A DNA stretch of 64,000 nt from Desmospora activa DSM 45169. GTDB taxonomy: Bacteria; Bacillota; Bacilli; Thermoactinomycetales; DSM-45169. The notes beneath the pieces were generated by a model. That model ran no database searches, had not been told where the DNA came from, and saw only the letters and a list, made by a program, of their open reading frames with translations. The position numbers and the translations under genes are program-made. The stretch covers positions 1,922,001-1,986,000 of the forward strand of contig NZ_PZZP01000001.1 of the NCBI RefSeq assembly GCF_003046315.1, given 5' to 3'. The number at the start of each line of letters is the position of its first letter. Positions within the stretch are counted from its first letter, which is position 1. Shown piece after piece: positions 63,901-64,000 of the stretch.

Positions 63901-64000
63901 TTGGAAACGGTGACAACCGATAGAGAGGCTTGCTGGCTGACGACTGAATCATCAAAACCCCGGACTGAAAAGCTTCTTCTGTCACTGGTTGGCGATGCAC
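63901..64000 (+). CDS. Start of an unidentified gene, partial
   Basis: TTG start with AAGGAGTG about ten bases upstream, 16 bases after the binding-protein stop, so likely in the same operon. Only 33 residues are visible (METVTTDREACWLTTESSKP...), with no recognisable motif. The position suggests a further carbohydrate-active enzyme, which cannot be shown. Confidence 0.6.
   Translation, partial: METVTTDREACWLTTESSKPRTEKLLLSLVGDA

Overview
The window looks like the chromosome of a low-to-mid GC Firmicute of the order Bacillales. The evidence is strong AGGAGG-type ribosome binding sites, frequent GTG/TTG starts, a comG competence operon, YqzE, YkuS (UPF0180), YjcG/YjcF-like and YkoN/YkoP-like proteins, tRNAs with encoded CCA, and CcpA-type cre sites. 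Gene content and the mixture of Bacillus-like and extra catabolic genes would fit a family such as Thermoactinomycetaceae, but the genus is not provable from sequence alone.

Layout. 0-9.7 kb: the N-terminal part of an M23 cell-wall peptidase, a broken YqcI/YcgG-like gene abutting a four-tRNA cluster (fMet-Asp-CAU-Val), small hypothetical genes, pgpA, a 2H phosphoesterase/GNAT pair, a PHP phosphatase, a sodium-dependent NSS transporter, a SEC-C protein and a YabE-like 3D-domain wall protein. 9.8-19 kb: a VanW lipoprotein, cydAB behind a Rex box, a class-I amidotransferase-type hydrolase, a betaine/choline (BCCT) transporter, ispG, and a cluster of three small genes (yqzE, a 59-aa gene, ykuS). 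19-25 kb: a minus-strand operon lacI-rbsK-dapA-like-tctC-tctB-tctA, apparently for uptake and breakdown of an unknown organic (probably sugar-derived) acid. Its promoter carries a perfect cre site and a tandem operator. 25-31 kb: lrgAB, then an ssuEADCB sulfonate-sulfur operon. That operon has a strong promoter and a duplicated hairpin leader, and ssuA has a one-base frameshift. 31-37 kb: pucR divergent from a YfcC-type carrier and two M20 amidohydrolases, which looks like a purine/ureide- or carbamoyl-amino-acid-type scavenging locus.

37-43 kb: a DHFR-like reductase, a MocR regulator, and a galU-ugd-glycosyltransferase operon. 43-48.5 kb: the comG operon comGA-GB-[IS]-GC-GD-GE-GF-GG, interrupted by a decayed TnpB-only IS200/IS605-type element between comGB and comGC. 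48.6-55.7 kb: tRNA-Gln, a metallophosphoesterase, a YkoN-like lipid glycosyltransferase with YkoP, the thiI/nifS pair for tRNA thiolation, a LacI regulator and a redoxin. 55.9-64 kb: a hemicellulose/oligosaccharide locus with an AraC regulator, GH43, GH42, two ABC permeases, a solute-binding lipoprotein and the start of a further gene, with a perfect cre site in front of the GH43 gene.

No CRISPR array, rRNA, prophage or obvious defence island was seen. The most unusual items are the duplicated hairpin leader before ssuE, the TnpB element splitting comG, the hairpin that buries the yqzE ribosome binding site, and the layered promoter of the lacI-rbsK-dapA-tct operon.
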